Assembly (NCBI GenBank): GCA_002389045.1
Contig: DGNS01000013.1
Span: forward strand, 106,122 to 155,149
Source: Thiotrichaceae bacterium UBA4486
GTDB lineage: Bacteria > Pseudomonadota > Gammaproteobacteria > Eutrophobiales > Eutrophobiaceae
DNA: 49,028 nt
Reading direction: 5' to 3'
A program made the translations under genes and the position numbers. A model generated the notes under the pieces. The model was not told where the DNA came from, did no database searches, and saw nothing but the letters and a program-made list of their open reading frames with translations. Numbering within the stretch: position 1 is the stretch's first letter; each line of letters opens with the position of its first letter. Below, one piece after another: positions 31,932 through 40,627 of the stretch.

Positions 31932-34900
31932 ATGAGCAGTCAGCAACAATTCAGTCCGTTTCAGCCGCATATCCCCGAGGGGCGCGATCAGCGCCACTAC
32001 TGGGGGCGTCTTTATGGCAGCAGCAAGGCGCTGGCCATTACCCGTGCGGCCGAAGCGACAGAGCAGCCGGTTGTTGTCGTCACTTCCGACATGCTGGCGG
32101 CCAGCCGTCTTTATGATGAAATCCATTTTTTCCTGGATCCGGAAGCCGCCATTGATGTGCTGACGTTCCCGGACTGGGAAACGCTGCCTTATGATCAGTA
32201 TTCGCCATACCAGGACATCATCTCCGGGCGCCTGGCCACGCTGGTGCGCTTGACCACCAGCGAACGCGTAATCATGGTGGTGCCGGTGACCACGGTGATG
32301 CACCGGGTGATCCCCAGGGACTATCTGCTCACGCACAGTCTGATGCTGGAGACCGGGCAGACGTTGTCGCTGGAAGAGTTTCGCCGCCGGTTGCGGGACA
32401 GTGGTTACAACATTACGCCGCAGGTCATGGAGCACGGCGAAGCGGCCATTCGCGGTTCCCTGCTGGATATTTTTCCCATGGGTTCAGACAACCCTTACCG
32501 GATTGACCTGCTCGATGATGAGATCGACAGCATCCGCGAATTCGATCCGGAGACGCAACGTTCCATCGGCCAGGTGCAAAATGTCCGTATCCTGCCCGCC
32601 CGCGAGGTAGCGCTGACTGATGAAGGCATCGCCTGTTTTCGCAGCGCATGGCGTGCGCGTTTCGAGGGTAATCCCAATGACTGCCCGGTGTACCGCGATG
32701 TCAGCCAGGGGCTGGCGCCGAGCGGTATCGAGTATTACCTGCCGTTGTTTTTCAGGGAGACCTGCAGCCTGTTCGACTACCTGCCGGATCGCAGCCTGCT
32801 GGTGCTGGATGAAGCTATCGAGGATGCCGTGGACGCTTTCTGGCAGGAAACCCGGGAGCGGTATGAATCGCATCGCCATGATATTGAACGCCCGGTACTG
32901 AAACCGCAGGAAATCTTTTTCGAACCGACCGGTTTTTACACCCGCATCAAGCCGTTTGCGAAGATCCTCGCCCGGCACATGGAGCAACCGGCGGGTAACG
33001 GTGTTTACAATTACGCCACCACCACGCCGGTGCGCTTTTCCATCGATGCAAGGGCCCGCGATCCGCTGGCGCTGTTGCAGCGTTTTCTCGACAGCTTCAA
33101 CGGCCGAGTGCTGATTGCCGCCGAGACCCTGGGGCGGCGCGAAACCCTGCTGGAATTGTTTCATAAACACGGTTTGAGACCGGCGGCAGTGGACAACTGG
33201 TCCGCCTTTGTGGATTCGGACATTGCTTTCGGACTCACGGTGGCCACGCTGGAGCAGGGCGCGCAGATTGACGATCCCGGCATTGCCGTGATCAGTGAGT
33301 CGCAGTTGTTCGGTGAACGGGTGATGCAGCGGCGCCTGCGCAAGCGTAAACAGCAGGATACCGAGGCCATTGTTCGCAATCTCACCGAACTCAGTATCGG
33401 CGCCCCGGTGGTGCATGAGGATCACGGTGTCGGCCGTTACCAGGGCCTGGTGAAGCTGGAAGCCGGCGGTATACCGGCCGAGTACATCATGCTGGAATAT
33501 GACGGTGGCGATAAACTGTATGTGCCGGTTGCCTCGCTGGAACTGATCAGCCGCTATACCGGCGTGGATCCGGATCATGCGCCGTTGCACCGGCTCGGCA
33601 GCGGTCAATGGGAAAAGGCCCGGCGCAAGGCGGCGCAACGCGTGTTCGATGTTGCCGCCGAACTGCTGGATATCCAGGCCCGGCGCGCCGCCCGCCAGGG
33701 CTTCAGCTTCCATTTTGAATCCACGGCCTACCACAGTTTTGTGCAGGGGTTTCCCTTCGAGGAAACACCCGACCAGGCCGACGCCATCGAAGCGGTCATC
33801 AATGACATGAAAGACCCGAAACCCATGGATCGCCTGGTCTGCGGCGATGCCGGGTTCGGCAAGACCGAGGTGGCCCTGCGTGCGGCCTTCATTGCGGTGG
33901 AAAACGGTAAACAGGTGGCGCTGCTGGTTCCCACCACTCTGCTGGCGCAACAGCATTTCCAGAATTTCAGGGATCGCTTTGCCGATCACCCGGTACGGGT
34001 GGAACTGATTTCGCGCTTTCGCAGCGGCAAGGAGCAGGCTGCGGTGGTGGCGGGTCTGAAAGACGGTTCCATCGATATCATCATCGGTACCCATAAACTC
34101 ATCCAGGGCAACATGCAGTACAAGCAACTGGGACTGGTAATCATCGACGAGGAACATCGCTTCGGGGTGCGGCAGAAGGAACGCTTCAAGGCTCTGCGCA
34201 CGGAAGTGGATGTGTTGACGCTGACCGCGACACCGATCCCGCGCACACTGAACATGGCGTTGTCGAATATTCGTGAACTGTCGATCATCTCGACCCCGCC
34301 GTCGCGGCGGCTGGCGGTGAAAACCTTCGTCCGCGAGTGGAACGAGGCGCTGTTGAAAGAAGCCATCACCCGCGAGATCAAGCGCGGCGGCCAGGTGTTC
34401 TTCCTGCATAACCGGGTTGAAAGCATCGTCCAGACGGCGGATAAAATCCGCAAACTGATGCCCGGGGTTCGGGTCGAAATTGCCCATGGCCAGATGCCGG
34501 AAAAGGAACTGGAGCGGGTCATGCTGGATTTTTATCACCGCCGCTTCAGTATTCTGGTCTGTACCACCATTATTGAAACGGGTATCGACGTGCCCAGCGC
34601 CAACACCATGATCATAGACCGCGCCGACAAGTTCGGCCTGGCGCAGCTCTACCAGTTACGTGGCCGGGTCGGTCGTTCGCACCATCGCGCCTATGCCTAT
34701 TTGATCGTGCCGCCGCGCAAGGCCATGACCGCCGATGCCATCAAGCGTCTCGAGGCCATCGAGTCACTGGAGGATCTGGGCATCGGCTTTACCCTGGCGA
34801 CTCACGATCTCGAGATACGCGGGTCCGGCGAGATCCTCGGCGATGAACAAAGCGGGCACATCCAGGCCATCGGCTTCGGTCTGTACATGGACATGCTGGA

Positions 34901-35408
34901 CCGCGCCGTGCGCGCGCTCAAGTCCGGCAAACAGCCGTCACTGGATCGGCCGTTCGATCAGGTTACCGATATCAATCTGCATGTACCGGCCCTGATCCCG
35001 GACGATTACCTGCCGGATGTGCATACCCGGCTGATCCTGTACAAGCGCATGGCCGGCGCGGAATCGCCGGCCGCGCTCGAGGATCTGAAGGCCGAAATGA
35101 TCGATCGCTTCGGCCTGTTGCCCGAGGCGGTGCAGAACCTGTTTCGCATTACCGCCGTGAAAATCCGCGCTCATCCCATCGGTATCAAAAAAATCGACCT
35201 GGGTGAATCCGGCGGCCGCCTCGTCTTTGCCGAGGAAGCCAACGTCAATCCGGAACGTATTATTCACCTGCTGCGCACGCATCCGGCCGATTACCGGCTC
35301 GATGGTCAGGACAAACTGCGTGTCATGCGCAAGTTGCCGGATCCCGAGCAACGATTTGAAGTTTTGGAGGAATTACTCGACCATATAGGTCTTGATGACG
35401 CCGCGTGA
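31932..35408 (+). CDS. mfd: Transcription-repair coupling factor
   Basis: Mfd pushes stalled RNA polymerase off damaged DNA and recruits UvrA. The 1158-residue protein has the UvrB-like N-terminal region (FPDWETLPYDQYSPYQDIISGRL near 75-100), the RNA-polymerase interaction domain (HEDHGVGRYQGLVKLE near 494), and the RecG-like translocase motor with Walker A GDAGFGKT (638-645) and DEEH (739-742). RGRVGRSHHRAYAYL lies near 910, and the C-terminal TRCF domain is complete. I used the ATG at 31932; a TTG two codons earlier is possible. Ribosome binding is not obvious. E. coli Mfd is 1148 aa, so it is full length. Confidence 0.98.
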   Translation: MSSQQQFSPFQPHIPEGRDQRHYWGRLYGSSKALAITRAAEATEQPVVVVTSDMLAASRLYDEIHFFLDPEAAIDVLTFPDWETLPYDQYSPYQDIISGRLATLVRLTTSERVIMVVPVTTVMHRVIPRDYLLTHSLMLETGQTLSLEEFRRRLRDSGYNITPQVMEHGEAAIRGSLLDIFPMGSDNPYRIDLLDDEIDSIREFDPETQRSIGQVQNVRILPAREVALTDEGIACFRSAWRARFEGNPNDCPVYRDVSQGLAPSGIEYYLPLFFRETCSLFDYLPDRSLLVLDEAIEDAVDAFWQETRERYESHRHDIERPVLKPQEIFFEPTGFYTRIKPFAKILARHMEQPAGNGVYNYATTTPVRFSIDARARDPLALLQRFLDSFNGRVLIAAETLGRRETLLELFHKHGLRPAAVDNWSAFVDSDIAFGLTVATLEQGAQIDDPGIAVISESQLFGERVMQRRLRKRKQQDTEAIVRNLTELSIGAPVVHEDHGVGRYQGLVKLEAGGIPAEYIMLEYDGGDKLYVPVASLELISRYTGVDPDHAPLHRLGSGQWEKARRKAAQRVFDVAAELLDIQARRAARQGFSFHFESTAYHSFVQGFPFEETPDQADAIEAVINDMKDPKPMDRLVCGDAGFGKTEVALRAAFIAVENGKQVALLVPTTLLAQQHFQNFRDRFADHPVRVELISRFRSGKEQAAVVAGLKDGSIDIIIGTHKLIQGNMQYKQLGLVIIDEEHRFGVRQKERFKALRTEVDVLTLTATPIPRTLNMALSNIRELSIISTPPSRRLAVKTFVREWNEALLKEAITREIKRGGQVFFLHNRVESIVQTADKIRKLMPGVRVEIAHGQMPEKELERVMLDFYHRRFSILVCTTIIETGIDVPSANTMIIDRADKFGLAQLYQLRGRVGRSHHRAYAYLIVPPRKAMTADAIKRLEAIESLEDLGIGFTLATHDLEIRGSGEILGDEQSGHIQAIGFGLYMDMLDRAVRALKSGKQPSLDRPFDQVTDINLHVPALIPDDYLPDVHTRLILYKRMAGAESPAALEDLKAEMIDRFGLLPEAVQNLFRITAVKIRAHPIGIKKIDLGESGGRLVFAEEANVNPERIIHLLRTHPADYRLDGQDKLRVMRKLPDPEQRFEVLEELLDHIGLDDAA

Positions 35409-35421
35409 AATAATGATACCC

Positions 35422-36063
35422 ATGCGTTTACAACGACTGTTGCTCTCCCTGCTGCTGCTGGCCTTTTCCGGCAATGCCTTTGCGGTCTGGTATCGCGTCG
35501 AGGTGATCGTCTTCGAACACCTGTATTCCGACGGCGATGGCGAGGTCTGGGACAAGATTCCCGGTCTGCCGGTCAAGGAGCGCCTGATTACGGTAAGCCG
35601 GGATGCGGCAGACACTCCAGGCCCTTTCTACCAGGGCTACCCGGAGGGCGACCGGCGGCTTGCCGGGATCTATTCCGCCCTCAGGTATTCGAAACAATAT
35701 CGTCCGATTCTGCACATGGCCTGGCAACAGCCGGGACTCGGCGCCTCGCGTGCCCGTAACGTACAGGTGCGCAAGGAAGACGGCATGATCATTGACAACG
35801 GTCTTGAAGTGCCGCTGCTGAAAGTGGACGGCGTGGTGAAGATCCGCAGTACGCGGCTTTTGCACGTGGATGTGGATCTGGCGTATTTTTTCCAGCCGGT
35901 GCCGGAGACCTTCCTGTTCACGGGGATAGTCGAGGGCACGGAGGAAGCGCCTCGCTACGCCCGTATTACCGAGTCACGCAAGATCAAACTCAACGAGGTG
36001 CATTATTTTGATCATCCGTTGTTCGGCGTGTTGCTGCAGGTCAGCCGCTTGAGCAAGGAATGA
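35422..36063 (+). CDS. CsiV-like periplasmic protein
   Basis: A 213-residue exported protein. The start at ATG 35422 gives a clear signal peptide (MRLQRLLLSLLLLAFSGNAFA), followed by VWYRVEVIVFEHL, the opening strand typical of CsiV proteins, which bind peptidoglycan and matter for cell shape in Vibrio. LLHVDVDLAYF and the closing KLNEVHYFDHPLFGVLLQV are also family-like. Two ATG codons at 35395 and 35413 lie upstream in frame, so the exact start is open. The gene directly after mfd is a csiV homologue in several gammaproteobacteria, which supports the call. A 7-bp repeat array begins 3 nt after its stop. Confidence 0.75.
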   Translation: MRLQRLLLSLLLLAFSGNAFAVWYRVEVIVFEHLYSDGDGEVWDKIPGLPVKERLITVSRDAADTPGPFYQGYPEGDRRLAGIYSALRYSKQYRPILHMAWQQPGLGASRARNVQVRKEDGMIIDNGLEVPLLKVDGVVKIRSTRLLHVDVDLAYFFQPVPETFLFTGIVEGTEEAPRYARITESRKIKLNEVHYFDHPLFGVLLQVSRLSKE

Positions 36064-36065
36064 GT

Positions 36066-36142
36066 CAGATTTCAGATTTCAGATTTCAGATTACAGACTA
36101 CAGATTACAGATTACAGATTACAGATTGCAGACTACAGACGT
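36066..36142 (+). repeat. 7-bp tandem repeat array (CAGATTN type), 11 units
   Basis: Eleven units in register: CAGATTT three times, CAGATTA, CAGACTA, CAGATTA three times, CAGATTG, CAGACTA and CAGACGT. It begins 3 nt after the csiV TGA. It is the same period and style as the arrays in the hisC-tyrA region, with a different unit. Confidence 0.94.
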
Positions 36143-36543
36143 CTGACATCAACATCCCTGTTGTCCGGTGAACTGTAGTGCGGTTTATCCCCGTAGGCTT
36201 GACGGCCGCCTTCCTGCCGCCGGTCCCGTAACTTGATGTCTGACTGCTGATAAATTTCTTGGTAAGACTACCGTAGTAGAGATCCCCACTGACAGGGATC
36301 GGGATACCGAATACCACTTCGCCCCGCCTAATGACTGAAATCAGCAACAACTTCAGTGAACCCCCACCGGTCCGCGACACATGCGCCGAATCATCAGAGT
36401 TTAGAATGGCTCTAATAAACCATTCCGCTGTGTATTTTTCTTCAATCGTCTCGGCCGCGTACCACGGTTAAGACCATACAAGCGGGGATGTACTCTTTCC
36501 TTTTTACTGTAAGTTTCTGTTTCCGTTTAATTCTTTCTGGTAA
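36143..36543. other. Intergenic region upstream of katG, no supported gene
   Basis: A 400-nt stretch without a convincing gene. An inverted repeat GATCCC / GGGATC occurs around 36281-36301. A minus-strand open frame (36105-36380) reads into the heptamer array and has no ribosome binding site, so I leave it out. The right end is T-rich and leads to the katG promoter and operator. Confidence 0.5.
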
Positions 36544-36558
36544 TTAGAATCATTCTAA
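36544..36558 (+). promoter_or_regulatory. PerR/Fur-type 7-1-7 operator upstream of katG
   Basis: TTAGAAT-C-ATTCTAA is a perfect 7-1-7 inverted repeat. It differs from the PerR consensus TTATAATNATTATAA at one symmetric position per half-site. It lies 57 nt before the katG ATG, where a repressor would block transcription. A peroxide-sensing Fur-family regulator (PerR) controlling a catalase-peroxidase is an established arrangement; the regulator gene is not in this window. Confidence 0.7.
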
Positions 36559-36614
36559 ATCATGGCACGTAATCTGCTGAGATGTTTATGGGTTAAACAA
36601 ATGAGGAGACAGTC

Positions 36615-38870
36615 ATGTTTAAAAAAACCATACCATTCCTTACCGCTGTTGCGGTAACCATTACCACTCTTGCACCGGCCAGCTCGCTTGCGGCGGATGC
36701 CATGGCTCGGTCAAACCAGTTCTGGTGGCCTGAAAAATTAAACCTGGAACAACTGCGCGTCCATGATCCGGCATCAAATCCATACCGGAATTTCAACTAT
36801 GCCGAGGCATTCAGGAACGTTGATCTGAATGCCCTGAAAGCAGACATAGAGAAGGTATTGACGACATCCCGGGACTGGTGGCCGGCGGACTGGGGTCACT
36901 ACGGCGGCCTTATGATCCGATCGGCGTGGCACGCTGCAGGTACGTATCGTGTGCATGACGGCCGCGGCGGCGCCGATGGAGGGCAGATCCGCTTCGAGCC
37001 GCTCAACAGTTGGCCGGATAACGCCAACCTGGACAAGGCCCGCAGGTTGCTGTGGCCGGTCAAGCAAAAATACGGCCGCAGTGTATCCTGGGGCGACTTG
37101 ATCATCCTCGCCGGTAACGTCGCCCTGGAATCCATGGGTTTTGAAACCCTGGGTTTTGCCGGCGGCCGTGTCGATGACTGGGAAGCCGATCTCGTGTACT
37201 GGGGCCCCGAGACCGAAATGCTGGCCAATGACAAGCGTTACAAGAACGGCAAACTGGGAAACCCCCTGGCCGCTGTTCAGATGGGTTTGATCTATGTAAA
37301 TCCGGAAGGCCCGAACGGCAATAACGATCCGCTCTCCGCGGCCGCGGATATACGTGAATCGTTTGGCCGCATGGCGATGAACGATGAAGAGATCGTTGCC
37401 CTGATCGCAGGCGGACACACCCTGGGCAAGGCGCATGGCGCCAAATCCGCCGACTGCGTGGGTCCCGAGCCAGCCGCTGCCGGTATAGAAGAACAGGGTT
37501 TCGGCTGGAAGAATAATTGTGGCAGCGGTAAAGGCGCTGACGCCATGACCAGCGGTCTGGAAGGCGCCTGGACCTCAACGCCTACCGCCTGGTCCATACT
37601 TTATCTTGATAATCTGTTCAGATTTGAATGGAAGAAAACAAAAAGTCCTGCCGGCGCGACACAGTGGGTACCGACGGATGAAGCGGCTGCACAGCTTGTA
37701 CCGGATGCGCATATTGCTGATAAACGCCATGCGCCTATCATGTTCACAACCGATATGGCGCTCAAGAAAGATCCGGGCTTTCGCAAGATTGCCGAACGCT
37801 TCCTGAAAAATCCCAAAGAGTTCGATCAGACCTTTGCCAGGGCCTGGTTCAAACTGACACATCGTGACCTGGGTCCCCGGGCACGCTATGTGGGTAGTGA
37901 GGTGCCCGAAGACGTATTTATCTGGCAGGACCCGGTTCCAGCGGTTGACTACAAGTTAATCAGTCACGATGAGGCAGAAAGACTGGAAGTACTGATTCTT
38001 GAATCCGGTGTGACCATACCTGAATTGATAAGGACTGCCTGGGCCTCGGCCTCCACCTTCCGTGGTTCCGATATGCGCGGTGGCGCCAATGGCGCGCGTA
38101 TTCGCCTGGCTCCGCAGAAAGACTGGCAAGCCAACGATCCGGCGGAACTGGCCAGGGTTTTAAAGACCCTGGACAACGTCCGGCAGACATTCAACAAGAC
38201 ATTGTCGGATGGCAAGCAGGTATCGCTGGCCGATGTGATTATAGTGGCTGGCAATGCCGCTGTTGAAGAAGCTGCCAGCAAAGCCGGCCACGAGATTGAC
38301 ATTCCGTTCACTCCCGGCCGGAGCGATGCCACACAAGAGCAAACCGATGTGAAGTCTTTTGCCGTGCTGGAACCGACTGCCGATGCTTTCCGTAATTATT
38401 ATGATGATCGCAGTTATGCTTCGCCGGCCCTGATGTTGGTGGAGAAGGCGGATCTGCTGACCCTGACCGCACCTGAAATGACCGTACTGCTGGGTGGTAT
38501 GCGCGCCCTGAACGCCAACACCGGCCAGACCAGGCATGGTGTCCTGACTGACAAGCCCGGTACCCTGAGCAATGACTTCTTCGTTAATCTGCTCGACATG
38601 TCGACACAATGGAAAAAGTCGAAAGAGTTTCCGGGTGTCTACGAGGGACTGGACCGCGGGACGGGCGAACTCAGGTGGACTGCAACCCCGGTTGATCTGA
38701 TTTTCGGATCCAACTCGGAATTACGTGCGCTTGCAGAGGTTTATGCCGCCAACGACAGCGATACCAAATTTGTCAAAGACTTCGTTGCCGCCTGGACAAA
38801 GGTGATGAACCTTGATCGCTTCGATGCCGTACAGCCGGGTACTGGTACTGCCAAGGTGGCGTTTAAATAA
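36615..38870 (+). CDS. katG: Exported catalase-peroxidase
   Basis: A bifunctional haem enzyme that disproportionates hydrogen peroxide and acts as a peroxidase. The 751-residue protein has the distal triad R102, W105 and H106 (MIRSAWHAAGTYR), the partners of the Met-Tyr-Trp adduct Y227 (GLIYVNPEG) and M253 (FGRMAMND), and the proximal haem ligand H268 (AGGHTLGKAHGA). The second, haem-free repeat follows. Residues 1-27 (ending SSLAA) look like a signal peptide, so the enzyme is probably periplasmic, like KatP of E. coli O157; most KatG proteins are cytoplasmic. A PerR/Fur-like site lies upstream, GAGGAGA precedes the ATG, and a strong terminator follows. Confidence 0.96.
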   Translation: MFKKTIPFLTAVAVTITTLAPASSLAADAMARSNQFWWPEKLNLEQLRVHDPASNPYRNFNYAEAFRNVDLNALKADIEKVLTTSRDWWPADWGHYGGLMIRSAWHAAGTYRVHDGRGGADGGQIRFEPLNSWPDNANLDKARRLLWPVKQKYGRSVSWGDLIILAGNVALESMGFETLGFAGGRVDDWEADLVYWGPETEMLANDKRYKNGKLGNPLAAVQMGLIYVNPEGPNGNNDPLSAAADIRESFGRMAMNDEEIVALIAGGHTLGKAHGAKSADCVGPEPAAAGIEEQGFGWKNNCGSGKGADAMTSGLEGAWTSTPTAWSILYLDNLFRFEWKKTKSPAGATQWVPTDEAAAQLVPDAHIADKRHAPIMFTTDMALKKDPGFRKIAERFLKNPKEFDQTFARAWFKLTHRDLGPRARYVGSEVPEDVFIWQDPVPAVDYKLISHDEAERLEVLILESGVTIPELIRTAWASASTFRGSDMRGGANGARIRLAPQKDWQANDPAELARVLKTLDNVRQTFNKTLSDGKQVSLADVIIVAGNAAVEEAASKAGHEIDIPFTPGRSDATQEQTDVKSFAVLEPTADAFRNYYDDRSYASPALMLVEKADLLTLTAPEMTVLLGGMRALNANTGQTRHGVLTDKPGTLSNDFFVNLLDMSTQWKKSKEFPGVYEGLDRGTGELRWTATPVDLIFGSNSELRALAEVYAANDSDTKFVKDFVAAWTKVMNLDRFDAVQPGTGTAKVAFK

Positions 38871-38905
38871 GCAAAGGTATTTACATTTGCAAGTTCGGAA
38901 AAGGA

Positions 38906-38937
38906 ACGGCGGCGTTTTCAGCGCCGCCGTTTTTTTC
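38906..38937 (+). terminator. Intrinsic terminator after katG
   Basis: CGGCGGCG (38907-38914) pairs with CGCCGCCG (38922-38929) across a 7-nt loop, followed by seven T. It lies 36 nt after the katG stop. Confidence 0.92.
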
Positions 38938-38999
38938 GTTGCTATGGCCAGACCTGTTCAGGCGGCAGCCAGACAGTGCCGATTCCGGGCCGGGCGCGG

Positions 39000-39028
39000 T
39001 TGACTCAACCCGTTCATTGGACTAACGT
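39000..39028 (+). promoter_or_regulatory. Candidate promoter of the metZ riboswitch transcript
   Basis: TTGACT (39000-39005) is a good -35 element, with TAACGT 17 nt downstream (39023-39028) as a poor -10. Transcription would then start around 39035, just before the aptamer. An AT-rich TGATATATT at 39033-39041 is an alternative -10. Confidence 0.35.
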
Positions 39029-39043
39029 GTAATGATATATTCA

Positions 39044-39094
39044 GCGCCGATTTGACAATCAGCTTGCGGGCGCTCAAAAAATACCGCTAAAGAG
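39044..39094 (+). promoter_or_regulatory. SAM-II (SAM-alpha) riboswitch aptamer
   Basis: A compact S-adenosylmethionine-binding aptamer upstream of metZ. P1 is GCGCC (39044-39048) with GGCGC (39069-39073). Its loop begins GATTTG (39049-39054) and ends with CTTGC (39063-39067). After an A-rich linker (39076-39081) comes the conserved GCTAAAG (39086-39092) that forms the pseudoknot. Order, spacing and conserved bases match the SAM-II family as I remember it, which is found mainly in Alphaproteobacteria before metA, metX and metZ. GCTAAAG is also the perfect complement of CTTTAGC (39104-39110) in the terminator's left arm, so SAM binding should favour termination. Confidence 0.88.
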
Positions 39095-39099
39095 AACGA

Positions 39100-39132
39100 C
39101 CTGCTTTAGCTCAAGCTGATGCGGGTTTTTTT
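39100..39132 (+). terminator. Riboswitch-controlled intrinsic terminator
   Basis: CCTGCTTTAGC (39100-39110) and GCTGATGCGGG (39115-39125) form an 11-pair hairpin with two G-U pairs, one T-T mismatch and a TCAA loop, followed directly by seven T (39126-39132). Two upstream segments compete with it: 39086-39092 with 39104-39110 (7 bp), and ATCAGCTTG 39058-39066 with CAAGCTGAT 39112-39120 (9 bp). Both upstream segments are part of the SAM-II aptamer. Confidence 0.8.
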
Positions 39133-39191
39133 ATTGCCTTTCTTTTTTTCCCGTATTGATGCTGTCAGGTCTCACGCAGGAGTGACGCCTT

Positions 39192-40373
39192 ATGAGTAAT
39201 AATGAAAATAAATATCATCGCAACACGCAGGCTGTCAGGGCCGGGATCCGCCGCAGTCCGGAAGGCGAACACTCGGAGCTGATTTTTTCCACCTCCAGTT
39301 TCGTCTTCAAGAGCGCCGCCGAGGCGGCGGCGCGATTTGCCGGCGACGAACCCGGTAATATCTATTCCCGCTTTACCAATCCCACGGTGCGCATGTTCGA
39401 GGAGCGTCTGGCCGCGATGGAAGGCGGTGAACGCTGTATCGGCACCTCGTCGGGTATGAGCGCCATACTCAGCACCTGCCTCGGACTGCTCAGGGCCGGC
39501 GACCATATTGTGTCATCGCGCAGTATTTTCGGCACCACGGTCAGTCTGTTCAGTAATATTTTTCCGAAGTTCGGACTCGAAACCACGTTCGTACCGCAGG
39601 CCGATTACACCGCCTGGGAAGAGGCCATCACGCCGGCCACGCGGATGCTGTTTATGGAAACACCCTCGAACCCGCTCACCGAGGTTGCCGATATACGCAG
39701 GCTTGCGGATATCGCCCACGCCCGCGATTGTCTGCTGGTGGTGGACAACTGTTTCTGCACGCCCAGCCTGCAATTGCCGTTCAATTTCGGTGCCGACCTG
39801 GTGATCCACTCCGCCACCAAGTACCTCGACGGCCAGGGCCGTTGTGTCGGCGGTGCCGTGGTGGGCAGTGAGCAGCTGCTGGGCAAGGATGTGTTCGGTT
39901 TCCTCAGGAGCGCGGGGACGTGTATGAGTCCGTTCAACGCCTGGGTGTTTCTCAAGGGGCTGGAGACCCTGGATATCCGCATGCGCGCTCACAGCGAAAA
40001 CGCACAGCGCCTGGCCGCCTGGCTGGAGGAACAGCCAGGTGTCAGCCGGGTGCATTATCCGGGTCTGGCCAGTCATCCGCAGCACCAACTGGCTTCGACA
40101 CAGCAGTCCGGCTATGGCGGCATCATCAGCTTTGAACTCGCCGGTGGGCAGGAGGCCGCCTGGTCACTGATCGACAAGACGCGGATTTTCTCGATCACCG
40201 CCAACCTGGGTGACACCAAAAGCACCATCACCCATCCGGCGACCACGACCCACCAGAGGCTCACCGATGAACAACGCCGGGAGGCCGGTATCGCGCCGGG
40301 CCTGGTGCGGATCTCGGTGGGTCTCGAAGATGTCGGAGATCTGCAGGAAGACCTGGCGCCGGGTCTGGGCTGA
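39192..40373 (+). CDS. metZ: O-succinylhomoserine sulfhydrylase
   Basis: MetZ makes homocysteine from O-succinylhomoserine and sulfide, the direct-sulfhydrylation route to methionine. The 393-residue protein belongs to the Cys/Met-metabolism PLP family. YSRFTNPTVRMFEERLAAME is near 59-78, METPSNPLTEVADI near 154-167, and the PLP lysine is K210 in SATKYLDGQGR, with the GRCVGGAVVG and TCMSPFNAW segments typical of MetZ and not of MetB or MetC. An AGGAG site precedes the ATG. The upstream SAM-II riboswitch and terminator make it a SAM-repressed gene, which independently supports a methionine role. Confidence 0.94.
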   Translation: MSNNENKYHRNTQAVRAGIRRSPEGEHSELIFSTSSFVFKSAAEAAARFAGDEPGNIYSRFTNPTVRMFEERLAAMEGGERCIGTSSGMSAILSTCLGLLRAGDHIVSSRSIFGTTVSLFSNIFPKFGLETTFVPQADYTAWEEAITPATRMLFMETPSNPLTEVADIRRLADIAHARDCLLVVDNCFCTPSLQLPFNFGADLVIHSATKYLDGQGRCVGGAVVGSEQLLGKDVFGFLRSAGTCMSPFNAWVFLKGLETLDIRMRAHSENAQRLAAWLEEQPGVSRVHYPGLASHPQHQLASTQQSGYGGIISFELAGGQEAAWSLIDKTRIFSITANLGDTKSTITHPATTTHQRLTDEQRREAGIAPGLVRISVGLEDVGDLQEDLAPGLG

Positions 40374-40466
40374 TTGTTAACCGCTCGCGGACCCGGAACA
40401 GTCTTTGCCAGCAGGCGCCTTAGCGATTAAAATCATCGGACTTGAGTGAGGAAGCGAGAACGTGTA

Positions 40467-40567
40467 AATTGTGCGCCGCACAATTCTTCATAAAAATTTA
40501 TCGGGCACTGCAAGAGGCCGAATTTTTAAATTCAAGAATTTCAAAAAAAGATCTGTGGTCTTTTTTT
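40467..40567. promoter_or_regulatory. Two hairpins between metZ and sgaA
   Basis: AATTGTGC-GCC-GCACAATT (40467-40485) is a perfect 8-bp stem. AAAAAAAGA (40543-40551) and TCTTTTTTT (40559-40567) form a 9-bp A/T stem with a 7-nt loop, a layout that can terminate in both directions. One or both may end metZ transcription; the first could also be an operator for sgaA. The remaining AT-rich sequence to 40627 should hold the sgaA promoter. Confidence 0.45.
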
Positions 40568-40627
40568 AATTTACGAGTCGTATTTTTTTCCCTTTTTTAC
40601 TAAATAAAACAATACTGGAGATCCATT

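Noticed and set aside
32484..34538. Minus-strand open frame of 684 codons
   Set aside because: Antisense to mfd; no domain or start signal.
36105..36380. Minus-strand frame of 91 codons upstream of katG
   Set aside because: Its C-terminal part is encoded by the heptamer array and it lacks a ribosome binding site; at most a decayed gene.
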